This document shows, piece after piece, positions 25,362 through 35,680 of a DNA stretch of 63,069 nucleotides (positions are counted from its first letter, which is position 1; each line of letters starts with the position of its first letter). This DNA is from Verrucomicrobiota bacterium (lineage in GTDB: Bacteria; Verrucomicrobiota; Verrucomicrobiia; Chthoniobacterales; JAFAMB01): assembly GCA_019247695.1 (NCBI GenBank), contig JAFBAP010000070.1, forward strand, positions 1-63,069, written 5' to 3'. Both the position numbers and the translations under genes were made by a program. The notes beneath the pieces are model-generated. The model saw only the letters and a list, made by a program, of their open reading frames with translations. It had not been told where the DNA came from and searched no databases.

Positions 25362-28190
25362 TCAGAACCCTTGCTCAATCTCGAGAATCCGGGTGCGTTT
25401 AACCTCGTTCTGCGTACGCAGATCGGCCAGGATGCTTTGATATTCGCGGTCAGACGCAAAGACGGCCAACCCCGGATCGGCCGTTCCTAACACCGGATGG
25501 GGAAAACCGCCGTGGGCTACCAACTCGCGCAAGAACTGATAAGCCTCGTCCTTTCGATCCAGCAGCCGCAAACCTACCGCCAGATCAAAACGCATCCAGC
25601 GGGGCGCTTTCGTCGTTGGCAGGCTTTGCCGGGCCAACGTCACGGCACGTTCGGCCGTACCGTTGGCCTCGTCTTCCTGGCCGGCCCCTCGCCGCGCGAG
25701 CGCGAGACGGAGCAGGGCAGTCGGGTTGTCGCCGTTTGCCTTCAGCCTGGCCTCGAGGGCGCTGATGGCGGCCGTCCAATCCCCTAGCCGCAACGAACAG
25801 AAAAGAACCAGGTCCGAAACCGTTGCGTACTGGGTTTTCAGATCCGGCGGCAACGGCTTCAATTGAGGACGCGCCGAGGCGTAATCGCCGCGGTACACCA
25901 GCCGTTCAGCCTCCATGAGGTGGTGCTTCTGCGGATCAGCTTCCAAATTGATGGCGCGTTGCATCCATTGCTCGGCCAGAACCGTCTCGCTGACCGTCCA
26001 GCAGATCAACGCGAGCTCATAGGGCGCCCACGAATCCTGCGGGTTGGTCACGAAGCACTTTCGAATCGATGCGTACATTTCCGGCTCACGCCTGAGCTCC
26101 GTGAACTCGGCTGCCGCCATGCGGTTTGCATCCCAATCATTCGGCGCGAGCTCGAGGGCGGTGCGAACCGGTCCATCCATCCGATCAAACGAGCCTTTGA
26201 GGTTAAAGGCGTTGGCCAGCGTGGTGTACGCGCGCAGTTGCTTCGGGTCGAGTGCGATCGCCTGCTGGCAAAGGTCAACCGCAGAATCCAGCCAGAAAGC
26301 CTCACCTTGAAAGCGCTTCACCCGATCGATGTAGGCGCCGGCCAGGCCGACGTAGGCGAGCCCGAACCTGGGATCCTGCGCCAACGCCTGTTCGAAAAAC
26401 TCGACCGCATGGTCGTTGTCCTCCTTGCGATCGAGGTGCGAGGCTGCTTCTCCACGGAGGTAGAGGTCGTAGGCATTAACGTTCTCGGTCGGATTTTGCT
26501 GGAGATTTGCACGCCTCTCGGCAGAGAGCGTTGCGTGCAGCGCGACGGCGATCTGCTCGGCCAGATCGCTCTGGATGGCGAATACATCCTTCAAATCACG
26601 ATCGTACGATGATCCCCAGAGCCTCCGGCCGGCCCGTGCCCCGTAGAGAATGGTGATGACCTTGATCCGGTTGCCGACCCGTTGCACGCTGCTCTCCAGA
26701 ATCGCGCCGACATCAAGTTCGGTGCCGATTTCACCCAGACTCTTCCGCTGAGCCGGCGGAATCGCTTTGTACTGCAGGACTGAACCGCGCGCGATCACGC
26801 GTAAATCCGGCACGCCGGATAGCCGGTAGATCACTTCAGAGGTCAGGCCATCACTGAAATATTCATTTTCCTTGTCGCCGCTGAGGTTGTCGAACGGCAG
26901 CACCGCGACGGACGACCCGGCCGTCGGCGCCGGCAGCGATCGCGGACTGGAAAAATACCAATTCAGGCCGAGCGCGGCCGCCAACAGCAGAAGCGCAACG
27001 CCAATCCCGGCGGGAAGCCAATTCCACCGGCGGGACGGCACTTTCCTCCCCGGCTGAGAAATCCCTCGCCGGTCTCGAAATTCCGGCCGTTGCGGCGCGT
27101 CCAATGCCTTCTTCATGGCGCGTAACGCCGACTGGAGTTCGTCGGGAGTCTGCGGGCGTCGCGCGGGATCTTTCTCCAGCATGAACTGAAGCAGCACGCA
27201 GACCGGGTGCGGGAGCTGTTTCAGTTGCTGGAACGGAAGCGGCGCGTGCAAATGCTGGTGGATGAGCTGAGGCGCGGTGCCTTCGAAAGGCAGTTTGGCC
27301 GTGAGCATCTGCCAGAGGGTTACGCCCAGCGAATAAATGTCTGAACGAATGTCCACCTTTGCACCGGAGCACTGCTCCGGGCTGGCGAAGAGAGCTGTTC
27401 CTGCAAAGGTGCCTGGCGCGGAGAGGCCCGGATCAGACTGCGAAGGGGACGTTACCTTCGACAAACCGAAGTCGATAACTTTGACGGTCACCGCGCCGTC
27501 CTGGCCGAAGCAGAGCATGAGATTGGACGGTTTGATGTCCCGATGGACGATTTGCTCTTTGTTCGCCGCGCCCAGCGCAGCAGCGACCTGGGCGACAACC
27601 TCGACCGCCACGTCCACCCCCAACGGCCCTTGGCGATGAATCACTTCGCCAAGCGTTTCGCCCTCCACGAATTCCATGGCGTAAAAGTAATGGCCGCCTT
27701 TCGTGCCGAGATGAAAGACGGACGCCACGTGCGGGTGGCGAAGTCGGGCGGCCGCACGTGCCTCGCGGACAAATCTTGCGCGCACGGATTCGTCGTAGAG
27801 GTAACGGGGATTGATGACTTTCAACGCCACGGGACAACGCAGGTTGGTGTCGAAGGCTTTATACGTGACGCCCATCGCCCCGCGACCGAGCTCAACGGGA
27901 GTACCGTCGTTGCGCGTGAACAATTCGTAATGATCAAACCTGTGCACTGACGGTGTGCCGGCGCCTTTCCCCGGAGAGATTTCCGCCGGGTCGCCGTCAC
28001 TCGTGGTTTCGACGGGTTCGGTGGTTGTCTCCAACGCAGCCCGGAGTTGGCAAACCGGACACCGCTCGGCAGGACGGGCAGCCGGCAGTTTCGTCCCGCA
28101 TTTCGGGCATGTGGAAATTACGTCAGTGGGTGGCGGCGCCCCGGCCTGGGCTTTCGAATCGATCGCAGCGTCTCCGGACGCCCCGTTCAT
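25362..28190 (-). CDS. Zinc-ribbon Ser/Thr protein kinase with TolB-like domain and TPRs
   Basis: 942 residues from ATG 28190. The N-terminus has a CxxC-x12-CxxC zinc ribbon (Cys 28, 31, 44, 47). The kinase domain (about 86-360) is complete: GRGAMGVTYKA glycine loop, VALKVI Lys, HRDIKPSN catalytic loop and IDFGLSK metal-binding Asp. One membrane helix (AGIGVALLLLAAALGLNW) follows, then a TolB/adenylate-cyclase-associated domain (VAVLPFDNLSGDKENEYFSDGL) and TPR repeats to the end, probably outside the membrane. The start codon overlaps the stop of the sigma factor gene (ATGA), so the two are coupled; such sigma-kinase pairs suggest that the kinase controls the sigma factor. This architecture is common in Verrucomicrobiota and Acidobacteriota. 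Confidence 0.9.
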   Translation of the reverse strand: MNGASGDAAIDSKAQAGAPPPTDVISTCPKCGTKLPAARPAERCPVCQLRAALETTTEPVETTSDGDPAEISPGKGAGTPSVHRFDHYELFTRNDGTPVELGRGAMGVTYKAFDTNLRCPVALKVINPRYLYDESVRARFVREARAAARLRHPHVASVFHLGTKGGHYFYAMEFVEGETLGEVIHRQGPLGVDVAVEVVAQVAAALGAANKEQIVHRDIKPSNLMLCFGQDGAVTVKVIDFGLSKVTSPSQSDPGLSAPGTFAGTALFASPEQCSGAKVDIRSDIYSLGVTLWQMLTAKLPFEGTAPQLIHQHLHAPLPFQQLKQLPHPVCVLLQFMLEKDPARRPQTPDELQSALRAMKKALDAPQRPEFRDRRGISQPGRKVPSRRWNWLPAGIGVALLLLAAALGLNWYFSSPRSLPAPTAGSSVAVLPFDNLSGDKENEYFSDGLTSEVIYRLSGVPDLRVIARGSVLQYKAIPPAQRKSLGEIGTELDVGAILESSVQRVGNRIKVITILYGARAGRRLWGSSYDRDLKDVFAIQSDLAEQIAVALHATLSAERRANLQQNPTENVNAYDLYLRGEAASHLDRKEDNDHAVEFFEQALAQDPRFGLAYVGLAGAYIDRVKRFQGEAFWLDSAVDLCQQAIALDPKQLRAYTTLANAFNLKGSFDRMDGPVRTALELAPNDWDANRMAAAEFTELRREPEMYASIRKCFVTNPQDSWAPYELALICWTVSETVLAEQWMQRAINLEADPQKHHLMEAERLVYRGDYASARPQLKPLPPDLKTQYATVSDLVLFCSLRLGDWTAAISALEARLKANGDNPTALLRLALARRGAGQEDEANGTAERAVTLARQSLPTTKAPRWMRFDLAVGLRLLDRKDEAYQFLRELVAHGGFPHPVLGTADPGLAVFASDREYQSILADLRTQNEVKRTRILEIEQGF

Positions 28191-28951
28191 AACCGGCCTT
28201 CGGCAACAACCAGCGCATCGCACAACGCGCGGATCTCATCTTCGATCTCCGCCGGGTCCGTCACCGTGAGGGCGACTTCCTGGCGCAAAAATGCGGCATA
28301 TTGTTTCCGGAACCGGTGGATCAACGTCTTGGCCGCACCGATCCTTACGCCCAGCAATTTGGCGATTTCTTCGTAGGACGGCGGGCCCTTCCCTTCCTCC
28401 ACACCCACGAACACCTTGAGCACTTCAAACTTTGATTGCTCGCCACGGGCAACGTAATCATCGCGCAGACGTTCTACCGCCCGGGTAAGCAGGGTCATGG
28501 CCCAGCGTGCCTCAAAGATCTTTTCTGCGGTCAGGTGGTCGCGCGGTTCGAGCCCGTAACGTTTCTCACCGTCCTCGGCATCCAGAAAAACAAACTCGCG
28601 GTTCCCGCCCCGCTTGAGGCAGCGAGCCCGGTCAATTTCGTCCGCCAGGAAATTTTGGAAAGAGGCGAGCAAAAAGGATCGAAACTTCCCTTTCAGCGGC
28701 TGAACGTGTTTCAGGGCCCGATGTTCCAACAGGTGCAGGAAAAAGCCTTGGGTGAGGTCCTGGGCATCGTGCGGAGCAGACCCGCGGCGGCGGGCGAATG
28801 CATACAGGGGGTACCAGTAAAGGCGGCAGAGCTCGCTTAGAGCCGCCTGGCTTCCGGGTAACTGGCTCTGCGCGGCCACAAGGATTGCGCTCCAGCGGGT
28901 CGTGCAAAAACGCGCCGGGTCATCCGTTATGGGCGCATGCTCCGGATTCAA
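28187..28951 (-). CDS. ECF-type RNA polymerase sigma factor
   Basis: 254 residues, TTG start at 28951 with AAGGAA upstream. Sigma2 is visible as LYWYPLYAFARRRGSAPHDA then QDLTQGFFLHLLEH (region 2.2/2.3 core contact). Sigma4 follows near residues 170-220, with YEEIAKLLGVRIGAAKTLIHRFRK as the helix-turn-helix for the -35 element. Long linkers (DAEDGEKRYGLEP) are typical of the kinase-associated ECF subgroup. It is first in a two-gene operon with the zinc-ribbon kinase, joined by a four-base overlap. No anti-sigma factor is present; regulation by phosphorylation is plausible but inferred. Confidence 0.88.
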   Translation of the reverse strand: MNPEHAPITDDPARFCTTRWSAILVAAQSQLPGSQAALSELCRLYWYPLYAFARRRGSAPHDAQDLTQGFFLHLLEHRALKHVQPLKGKFRSFLLASFQNFLADEIDRARCLKRGGNREFVFLDAEDGEKRYGLEPRDHLTAEKIFEARWAMTLLTRAVERLRDDYVARGEQSKFEVLKVFVGVEEGKGPPSYEEIAKLLGVRIGAAKTLIHRFRKQYAAFLRQEVALTVTDPAEIEDEIRALCDALVVAEGRL

Positions 28952-29738
28952 CGCTAGTTCCTTCCCTATTTAATCGCTGGATGGCCCTGTGTCGATGTCG
29001 AATCCTCTTGAAGCGCCAATCTTATCCGTTCGGGCCATGCTACAGCCCGCAAAACGCGTGAGAGCAGCGCATCTCGGGGCCGGCGGCCTGCCGTATCCGG
29101 AGAGCGTTAAGACCATTTCGATGGCCATCGAGGTAAAATTTTTGTCTTAGGCCCGACGGGCCGGCAGACCTTAGCCCAGGGTTCCACCCCTGAGCTTTAC
29201 CCACATTGTTTGAGGGCAGCGCGGGGACAGCCGTGACCGTCTTTCGGCCCGAAAGGCCAAGAGAACTTAGCCCAAGGTTTACCCTGGGTAACCGTAAAAT
29301 CACGATCGAGCCCTGAAGGGGCGGCAGAACCCGACGGCAACGCTTTCTACCGCCCCTTCAGCAAATCCAACCCGGCGGGACGGGCGTTTGTTAGGGAGGG
29401 CGTACAGGCGTGACGCCTTAGGAGGGCTCGATCGTGATTTTACGGTTACCCAGGGTAAACCTTGGGCTAAGGTCTGCTGCCCCTTCGGGGCTGAAACCCG
29501 GTCGAAATTCCACCAAGACAACTGTCTGAACGGTGTAAGATCAATTCGACAAGGCGCGGAGCATCCGCCAGTACCCCCTCGCGCCCGAATTCTACCGAGA
29601 TAATTGTCTAAATGGTATGAGACAGGCTCCGCCCTGCGGGCGACTGCGCTGAGGTTAAGGCGTAGCCCTGAAGGCCCGGCACTCAACGGCCGCGGCCCGG
29701 GACGCCAGAACCCGCCCCGCCGCGCGGCAGCAGGCGGT
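28952..29738. repeat. Repeat-filled intergenic region (B, P-type palindrome, C modules)
   Basis: Module B lies around 29104-29150, an incomplete palindrome around 29150-29300, a second palindrome around 29250-29510 (GGTTTACCCTGGGTAACCGT on one side, ACGGTTACCCAGGGTAAACC on the other) and module C around 29540-29625. Between the arms of the second palindrome the loop is longer and differs from other copies. No gene is supported in the 787 bases. Confidence 0.7.
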
Positions 29739-31622
29739 TCACCTTCGGCTTCTCGATTTTATTCTGATCCAACCCGGTTCGACAGAAAAGGTCACCCGCC
29801 GCCCGCCGGAGGCTTGGAGGCCGCCGTCGGCAAAGCGGGAGACTTGTGCGGTCGCAGCACTCCGCTTCCCTGGCGGGCGCTCGGCCGTCGTGACCATCAG
29901 CAACCGCGCGTCCGGCCCTGCGGGCGCAAGGACGAGGGGTCGGAAGGCATTCAAGTCCAGAACCTGATCATGGAAGCGGCGCAACCCCGTTCGATGCCCC
30001 GTGCTGACCACGGTGGACTGCGGGAGCGCCGTGCGCAAAAGGCCGTACAAGTGGGCCTCGGCGCGGTGATCCAGCGCCGAAGTCGCCTCGTCCAGAAACA
30101 CCATCGCCGGTCTGGCCAACAGGATCCGGGCAAATGCCAGCCGCTGTTGCTCGCCCAGCGACAGCTGCCTTGACCAGTCTCGCTCCCGATGAAGGTCGGG
30201 CGTTAACGCCTCGAGCCCGACGGCCTCGAGCGCCATCCGGAGCCGCTCGTCCGGCGAGCCGTGCGTTTCGCCCCGGGGATAAAGGAGCGCGGCACGCAAC
30301 GCGCCCAACGGCATGTAGGCCGACTGGGGAACCGAGAGGAGCGAACCGGACCCAAGCTCAATTTCGCCCCGGCAATAAGGCCACACGCCGGTGATGGCCC
30401 GCAATAAGGTCGTTTTTCCTATCGCCGCCGGGCCGGTGATCAGCAGCGCCTTTCCGGGGGCGACCTCAAACGTTACCCCACGCAAAAGGGGGATGTTCGC
30501 CGGAAGATCAACATCCAGGTTCCGGACCACCACACCCCCGGCGGCCCGGCCGCGGCGAAAGGCGGTCTGCGACGGCGCATCCGGCAGTTTGCGAATGCTG
30601 CCCAAGCGCCGCTCGAAGTCGCTGAGCCGTTGCGTGACCGCCTGCAGAGCCGCAATATCCGGATAGCTGCTGATGATGAACGACAGGGCGGCATGGACGT
30701 TGGCGAAGGCATTCACCACCTGCATCAAACCCCCCAGGGTGATCAGTCCGGCAAAATAATGCGGCGCAATGAGTACCATGGGAAAAATGGGCGCCACCTG
30801 GGTGTAGCCGGAAGTGAACCAGCCCAGGATCCGTTGACGCTTCATGATGCGCTTGAAGTTCTCGAAAATGCGGTGATAGCGCTGGTGGAAAACGTCGAGC
30901 TCAACCGGTTCGCCACCATAAACGGCCACCCGCTCCGCGTTTTCGCGCAGGCGCACCAGGCTGAAGCGGAAGTCGGCCTCGTAGCGTTGCCGGTCGAAAT
31001 TCAAGGTCACCAGCGGCCGGCCGATCTTAACCGCCACGCAGGTAGCAACTCCGGCGTAGAGCAGAGCCGCCCAGACCAAAAACCCGGGGATGCGCGCCGC
31101 CCCCAGCGGGCCAAGCGGGATCTCTGCCGTCCCGGAAAGACCCCAGAGAATCACGCAGAACGAGGCAAACGAGGCGATCGAGGAAATGAGGCCCACCGCC
31201 AGGCTCATCAGGTAAGCCGTAAACTGGCCGATATCCTCCGCAATCCGCTGGTCCGGGTTATCCGTCGTGCTCAACAACTGCAACCGGTAATAGGCCTGTT
31301 GCCCCATCCAGGCATCCAGATGCTCGTGAGTCAGCCACCGCCTCCAGCGCACGTATAGCATCTGGTTCAGGTAGACGGCGTAGACCGAAGTCGTAACCGC
31401 AAGGACCACCAGGATACAAAAAATGCCGAATTGCCGGAAAAGCTCGGTCCGATCGAAGCTTTGGAACGCGTTGTAGAAGGCACGATTCCACTCGTTGACC
31501 CGGACGCTGAGATAGACGCTGCCGAGGTTGAGGGTGATCACCGCGAACAGGAGCCCCCAGGCCCATGCCTTCTCTTGGCTGGTCCAGTAAGGTTTTGCCA
31601 GGCGCCAGATTTCACGAATCAT
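29739..31622 (-). CDS. ABC transporter, SbmA/BacA-YddA type, fused permease and ATPase
   Basis: About 627 residues from ATG 31622. The N-terminal membrane domain shows the family pattern: LGSVYLSVRVNEWNRAFYNAFQ, WRRWLTHEHLDAWMG and TDNPDQRIAEDI. The ATPase domain has Walker A GPAAIGKTT, ABC signature LSLGEQQRLAFAR, Walker B MVFLDEATSALD and a switch His (STGHR). Walker A has AAIGK in place of the usual SGxGK form. YddA/SbmA proteins export or import peptides and vitamin-like compounds. The tail after residue 580 (ARLLMVTTAERPP onward) extends beyond the family and is probably a repeat-encoded or unique extension. No ribosome site is obvious; the upstream part of the frame (to 31769) is not family-like. 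Confidence 0.85.
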   Translation of the reverse strand: MIREIWRLAKPYWTSQEKAWAWGLLFAVITLNLGSVYLSVRVNEWNRAFYNAFQSFDRTELFRQFGIFCILVVLAVTTSVYAVYLNQMLYVRWRRWLTHEHLDAWMGQQAYYRLQLLSTTDNPDQRIAEDIGQFTAYLMSLAVGLISSIASFASFCVILWGLSGTAEIPLGPLGAARIPGFLVWAALLYAGVATCVAVKIGRPLVTLNFDRQRYEADFRFSLVRLRENAERVAVYGGEPVELDVFHQRYHRIFENFKRIMKRQRILGWFTSGYTQVAPIFPMVLIAPHYFAGLITLGGLMQVVNAFANVHAALSFIISSYPDIAALQAVTQRLSDFERRLGSIRKLPDAPSQTAFRRGRAAGGVVVRNLDVDLPANIPLLRGVTFEVAPGKALLITGPAAIGKTTLLRAITGVWPYCRGEIELGSGSLLSVPQSAYMPLGALRAALLYPRGETHGSPDERLRMALEAVGLEALTPDLHRERDWSRQLSLGEQQRLAFARILLARPAMVFLDEATSALDHRAEAHLYGLLRTALPQSTVVSTGHRTGLRRFHDQVLDLNAFRPLVLAPAGPDARLLMVTTAERPPGKRSAATAQVSRFADGGLQASGGRRVTFSVEPGWIRIKSRSRR

Positions 31623-32067
31623 GTTCTGTTGCGCCGCCGGTCGAAGAGCGCTGAAAACGTGCGCGCCGAAGCCTGCGGAGGCGATGTTAATTTGACGCTG
31701 ATGCGCCCGCTTCGGGAGACGTTCCCCTTGCTCCGGGAAGCGGTGATCACCCGGAACCCGCCTGCGCACGCGAAAGCACCGCTGCCGGTAGCGCGCAGCC
31801 CCGTCTGCGGGCTGAAAATTCCGTCCGTTCCCCCTTTTAGCCTTCGAGACAGTCGCCCGTCAGATGATCCTAACTCCGGCAACGGAAATCACGGGGGGAT
31901 CTGCGCGCCTGCGAATCGCGGCTATAGTTATCAAGGCAGCAGCTGCCGCGCGCCTCGGCCTCCTTCAAACAAAGCGAATTTCCCGGCGATGGCTCCTGAC
32001 CAAAGGGGCAAACGGCGTGGCGAACCGCCAGGAACAAAAGAAACGCTTTCAAAGGAACGCAAATTGG
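31623..32067. other. Divergent intergenic region
   Basis: About 445 bases between the ABC transporter start and the MarR operator, so promoters for both directions must be here. No gene is recognised; short frames on both strands look like shadows. Confidence 0.45.
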
Positions 32068-32090
32068 TTGTAGATTCGAACTATCTTCAA
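32068..32090. promoter_or_regulatory. Candidate MarR operator (inverted repeat)
   Basis: TTGTAGAT, a 7-base spacer and ATCTTCAA form an 8-bp inverted repeat with one mismatch, ending four bases before the MarR start codon. MarR proteins usually bind such 16-23 bp inverted repeats and repress their own gene. No Shine-Dalgarno sequence is visible between repeat and ATG, so the mRNA may be leaderless or weakly translated. Confidence 0.5.
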
Positions 32091-32094
32091 TATC

Positions 32095-32598
32095 ATGAGT
32101 ATGGCTGACCTTGTCAAGGCCCGGGAATTGATGGAGGCGGTCGTCACCCTGGTTCGTGCCTTTGGTCTGCATCGGCCCGACCGGATGCCGTCCGGCGGCC
32201 GACCGATCTCCGTGGCCGAAGTTCACGCGTTAATGGACATGCACGCTGCCGGACCGATCAGCCAACGCGATCTCGCGGCGGGTTTATGCCTGGAAAAGAG
32301 TACGGTCAGCCGTTTGGTACGGTTGATGGAAGGCCGTGGCTGGGTCAGGCGGACCACCGCCGAGCACGACCGCCGGGTCATGCACGTCAGTTTGAGCGAA
32401 GCAGGCAGAACCGCTGCGCAACACCTCGCACGGGTGCGCGGCGCGAAATTCGCGCGCGTTCTTGCCGCCATCCCGCAAGATCAGCGGGTAAGCGTTGTCG
32501 AGGCCGTTTCGGCTTTGGTCATGGCCGCTCGTGACCTGTCGGCCCGCAAACCTGCCTCCGGCATCGGGTTTTCCCGGTCTCGGGGGCCAGAAATCTGA
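32095..32598 (+). CDS. MarR-family transcriptional regulator
   Basis: 167 residues. The winged HTH is clear: ISVAEVHALMDMHAAGPISQRDLAAGL, EKSTVSRLVRLMEGRGWVRR as recognition helix, then TAEHDRRVMHVSLSEAGR as the wing with the conserved DxR. It should dimerise and repress genes until a small ligand or oxidant is sensed; no Cys suggests ligand rather than thiol sensing. Its targets are probably itself (operator just upstream) and perhaps the divergent SbmA/YddA-type transporter or the phosphoketolase gene downstream. This is inferred from position. Confidence 0.87.
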   Translation: MSMADLVKARELMEAVVTLVRAFGLHRPDRMPSGGRPISVAEVHALMDMHAAGPISQRDLAAGLCLEKSTVSRLVRLMEGRGWVRRTTAEHDRRVMHVSLSEAGRTAAQHLARVRGAKFARVLAAIPQDQRVSVVEAVSALVMAARDLSARKPASGIGFSRSRGPEI

Positions 32599-32806
32599 CG
32601 AATGATCGATTCCAAGAACCCGTCATCGGCGGCAGGCGCGACCAGAGGAAACGGGATTTCGACGCGTACCTGCAGCGCTTCGGGCCGCTGCCGCCCAATT
32701 CTGAACGCTGGGTGCTATCGGCTTTCGGCCCGGCCCGAACGGCGCCATTTCCACCGCCACCACTATCACCATCGCCATCAACCTCAAGCCTGACGAGCAA
32801 CGACCC
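32599..32806. other. Intergenic between MarR and phosphoketolase genes
   Basis: About 208 bases. A plus-strand frame reads KRDFDAYLQRFGPLPPN in part but has no start signal or recognisable family. A promoter for the phosphoketolase gene may lie here. Confidence 0.35.
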
Positions 32807-35251
32807 ATGGACCCGAAGAACATCGAGTTTGTAGATTCGCATGACCTGGACAACTTGAGCGCCTACGGCCCGGCCAGAGCCACCATACCGGGATCGCCTC
32901 TGACGGACGAAGAGGTGCGCCTGCTGGACGCCTATTGGCGGGCGAGCCTTTACCTCTGCGTCGGCATGATTTATCTGCGCGACAATCCACTGTTGCGCGA
33001 ACCGCTCCGGCCCGAGCACCTCAAGACGCGTCTACTCGGCCACTGGGGGTCAGACCCCGGCATGAGCCTGATCTACACGCACGTTAACCGGCTTATCCGC
33101 AAGCTCGACCTTAACCTCATTTTTATCGCCGGTCCGGGCCACGGGGCACCCGCGGTGCTTTCCCACATCTACCTGGAAGGCACCTACTCGGAAGTTTATC
33201 CCGACAAAAGCCAGGACGAAGAGGGGCTGCGGCGGTTTTTCAGGCAGTTCTCGTTCCCGGGCGGCATCGGCAGCCATTGCACGCCTGAAACCCCGGGTTC
33301 CATCCACGAAGGCGGCGAGCTCGGGTACAGTTTGTCGCACGCCTACGGCGCGGCCTTTGATCATCCCGACCTGATTGCCGTAACCATCGTGGGAGACGGC
33401 GAGGCTGAGACCGCGGCCCTGGCCACTTCGTGGCACTCCAATAAATTCCTCAACCCCGCCCGCGATGGGGCCGTGCTGCCCGTACTGCACCTCAACGGCT
33501 ACAAGATCAACAATCCGACCGTCCTCGCCCGCGTCCCGCACGAGGAACTCGAGGCCTTGTTGCGCGGTTACGGTTACCGTCCCTATTTTGCGGAGGGGTC
33601 TGAACCTCAATCGATGCATCAGGCGCTGGCGGCCACCCTGGAGCGCTGTTTTGAAGAGATCCGGGCCATCCAGGACCAGGTGCGCCGGTCGGGCCGTACG
33701 GGCCGGCCGCGTTGGCCGATGATTGTGCTGCGCAGTCCGAAGGGGTGGACCGGCCCCAAGGAGGTCGACGGCCACCGCGTGGAAGGCTTCTGGCGCGCCC
33801 ACCAGGTGCCCATCGCCACCATCGCCCAGAACCCGGAGCACCTTAAGATGCTGGAGAATTGGCTGGCCGGCTACCGTCCCCACGAGTGTTTCGATGCGCA
33901 GGGCCGGCTGATGCCTGAACTCAAGGCGTTGGCTCCGGCCGGCACGCGCCGCATGAGCGCCAACCCGGTCACCAACGGCGGCTTGATCCGGCGGACCTTG
34001 CGGCTGCCGGACTTCCGGGATTTCATGGCTGACGTCAATGCCCCCGGTAAAACCGAGGCCGAAAACACCCGGCCTTTGGGAACGTTCCTGCGCGAGGTAC
34101 TGCGGGCCAATCCGAACAATTTCCGCGTCTTCGGTCCCGACGAGACCACGTCCAACAAGCTCGATGAGGTCTATGCCGCCTCGAAGAAAACCTGGAATGC
34201 GGTTTTCTTTCCCGAGGACGCCGACGGTGGCGAGCTTTCGACCGACGGCCGGGTCATGGAGGTGTTGAGCGAACACAACCTCGAGGGCTGGCTGGAAGGG
34301 TACCTGCTGACGGGGCGTCACGGTTTTTTCTCCAGCTACGAGGCGTTCGCGCACGTGATCGATTCCATGGTCAACCAGCATTGCAAATGGCTTGAGATCA
34401 GCCGCGACCTGGCTTGGCGGGCGCCGATTTCCTCGCTGAACCTCCTGATCACCTCCACCGTCTGGCGCCAGGACCACAACGGGTTTACCCACCAGGACCC
34501 CGGTTTTATCGACATCGTCATTAACAAAAGCCCTCAGGTCGTACGGGTTTACCTGCCGCCGGACGTAAACTGCCTTTTGTCGGTCGCCGACCATTGCCTG
34601 CGAAGCAGTGATTACGTCAACGTGATCGTCTCCGACAAGCAGCGCCATTTACAGTACCTGAACCGGGATGCCGCTATCGCCCACTGCACCAAAGGCCTGG
34701 GCATTTGGGAATGGGCCAGCACCGACGAGGGGCAGGAGCCGGAGGTGGTGCTGGTGGGTTGCGGTGACATTCCCACCCTGGAGGCCCTGGCAGCCAGCGT
34801 GCTGCTGCGAGCTGACTTCCCGGACCTGCGGCTCCGATTCATCAACGTGGTAGACTTGCTGAAGCTCGAGCCCGACACCGAGCACCCGCATGGTTTGTCG
34901 GACCGCGACTTTAACAGCCTGTTTACCCTGGATAAGCCGATCATCTTCAACTTCCACGGTTATCCCTACCTGATTCACCGGCTGGCCTACCGGCGCACCA
35001 ACCATGACAACCTGCACGTCCACGGGTACAGGGAACACGGCAATATCAACACGCCGCTGGAACTGGCGATCCGAAATCAGATCGACCGGTTCAGCCTGGC
35101 CATGGACGTTATTGACCGGGTGCCGCGGCTCAAAGTGGCAGGCGCCCACGCTAAGGAGCGCTACAAGAACACCCAGATTGCCTGCCGCCAATACGCGTAT
35201 GACCACGGGGTCGACGTCCCGGAAGCAGCCAATTGGAAATGGCCTCTCTGA
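32807..35251 (+). CDS. xfp: Xylulose-5-phosphate/fructose-6-phosphate phosphoketolase
   Basis: 814 residues, the usual full length. Thiamine diphosphate-enzyme hallmarks are present: [21 protein letters not shown], the signature [30 protein letters not shown] (the metal/TDP-binding GDG motif) and [11 protein letters not shown]. Later segments include [14 protein letters not shown] and [17 protein letters not shown]. It splits xylulose-5-P (and perhaps fructose-6-P) with phosphate to acetyl-phosphate and glyceraldehyde-3-P or erythrose-4-P. This would bypass part of glycolysis. No acetate kinase or phosphotransacetylase adjoins, but an alcohol dehydrogenase lies 1.2 kb downstream on the same strand. 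No strong ribosome site is visible before the ATG. Confidence 0.95.
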   Translation: MDPKNIEFVDSHDLDNLSAYGPARATIPGSPLTDEEVRLLDAYWRASLYLCVGMIYLRDNPLLREPLRPEHLKTRLLGHWGSDPGMSLIYTHVNRLIRKLDLNLIFIAGPGHGAPAVLSHIYLEGTYSEVYPDKSQDEEGLRRFFRQFSFPGGIGSHCTPETPGSIHEGGELGYSLSHAYGAAFDHPDLIAVTIVGDGEAETAALATSWHSNKFLNPARDGAVLPVLHLNGYKINNPTVLARVPHEELEALLRGYGYRPYFAEGSEPQSMHQALAATLERCFEEIRAIQDQVRRSGRTGRPRWPMIVLRSPKGWTGPKEVDGHRVEGFWRAHQVPIATIAQNPEHLKMLENWLAGYRPHECFDAQGRLMPELKALAPAGTRRMSANPVTNGGLIRRTLRLPDFRDFMADVNAPGKTEAENTRPLGTFLREVLRANPNNFRVFGPDETTSNKLDEVYAASKKTWNAVFFPEDADGGELSTDGRVMEVLSEHNLEGWLEGYLLTGRHGFFSSYEAFAHVIDSMVNQHCKWLEISRDLAWRAPISSLNLLITSTVWRQDHNGFTHQDPGFIDIVINKSPQVVRVYLPPDVNCLLSVADHCLRSSDYVNVIVSDKQRHLQYLNRDAAIAHCTKGLGIWEWASTDEGQEPEVVLVGCGDIPTLEALAASVLLRADFPDLRLRFINVVDLLKLEPDTEHPHGLSDRDFNSLFTLDKPIIFNFHGYPYLIHRLAYRRTNHDNLHVHGYREHGNINTPLELAIRNQIDRFSLAMDVIDRVPRLKVAGAHAKERYKNTQIACRQYAYDHGVDVPEAANWKWPL

Positions 35252-35397
35252 CGTGAGAGGCACGCAGAACCGGGCAGGTTGCGTCGCGGTGCCGCGCAAC
35301 GATGGCGCGGCACGAGACGGCTGATTCTCTCCAAGCCCTCACGCGCGCCTTCGTCGAGCAACATAAAGGATATCGGGCCGGTAGGTTGAAATGCCTC

Positions 35398-35680
35398 AGG
35401 CCCAACGGGCCGGTAGAGCATAGCCCAGGGTTTACCCTGGGTAACCGTCAAAACACGATCAAGCCCTGAAGGGGCGGCAGAAAGCGTTGCTCACGGTTTC
35501 CGCCGCCCCTTCAGGGCTGGGTTGGGGGAAAAAGCCTTCCCAGGGTAAACCCTGGGCTAAGATCTTCCGGCCCGTTGGGCCTAGGATGACTATACGGTCT
35601 AGTGGGTTTAACGCCGGCAGGTAACCTGGGAAGGAAGACAAAATTTTACCTCCATGGCCGTCGAAGCGGTATTAAAGCCG
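35398..35680. repeat. Palindrome P (185 bp) plus reversed module B
   Basis: Positions 35398-35582 form a palindrome starting AGGCCCAACGGGCCGG and ending with its complement. Inside, GCCCTGAAGGGGCGGCAG pairs with GCCGCCCCTTCAGGGC. Module B follows in reverse (35583-35680), including AACGCCGGCAGG and TTTACCTCCATGG. Confidence 0.8.

Noticed and set aside
29300-29686. Minus-strand frame in the 29-kb repeat cluster
   Set aside because: Encoded by repeat modules only, with no ribosome site.
33050-34648. 532-codon minus-strand frame inside the phosphoketolase gene
   Set aside because: Antisense shadow of a clear phosphoketolase; no motifs and no start signal.
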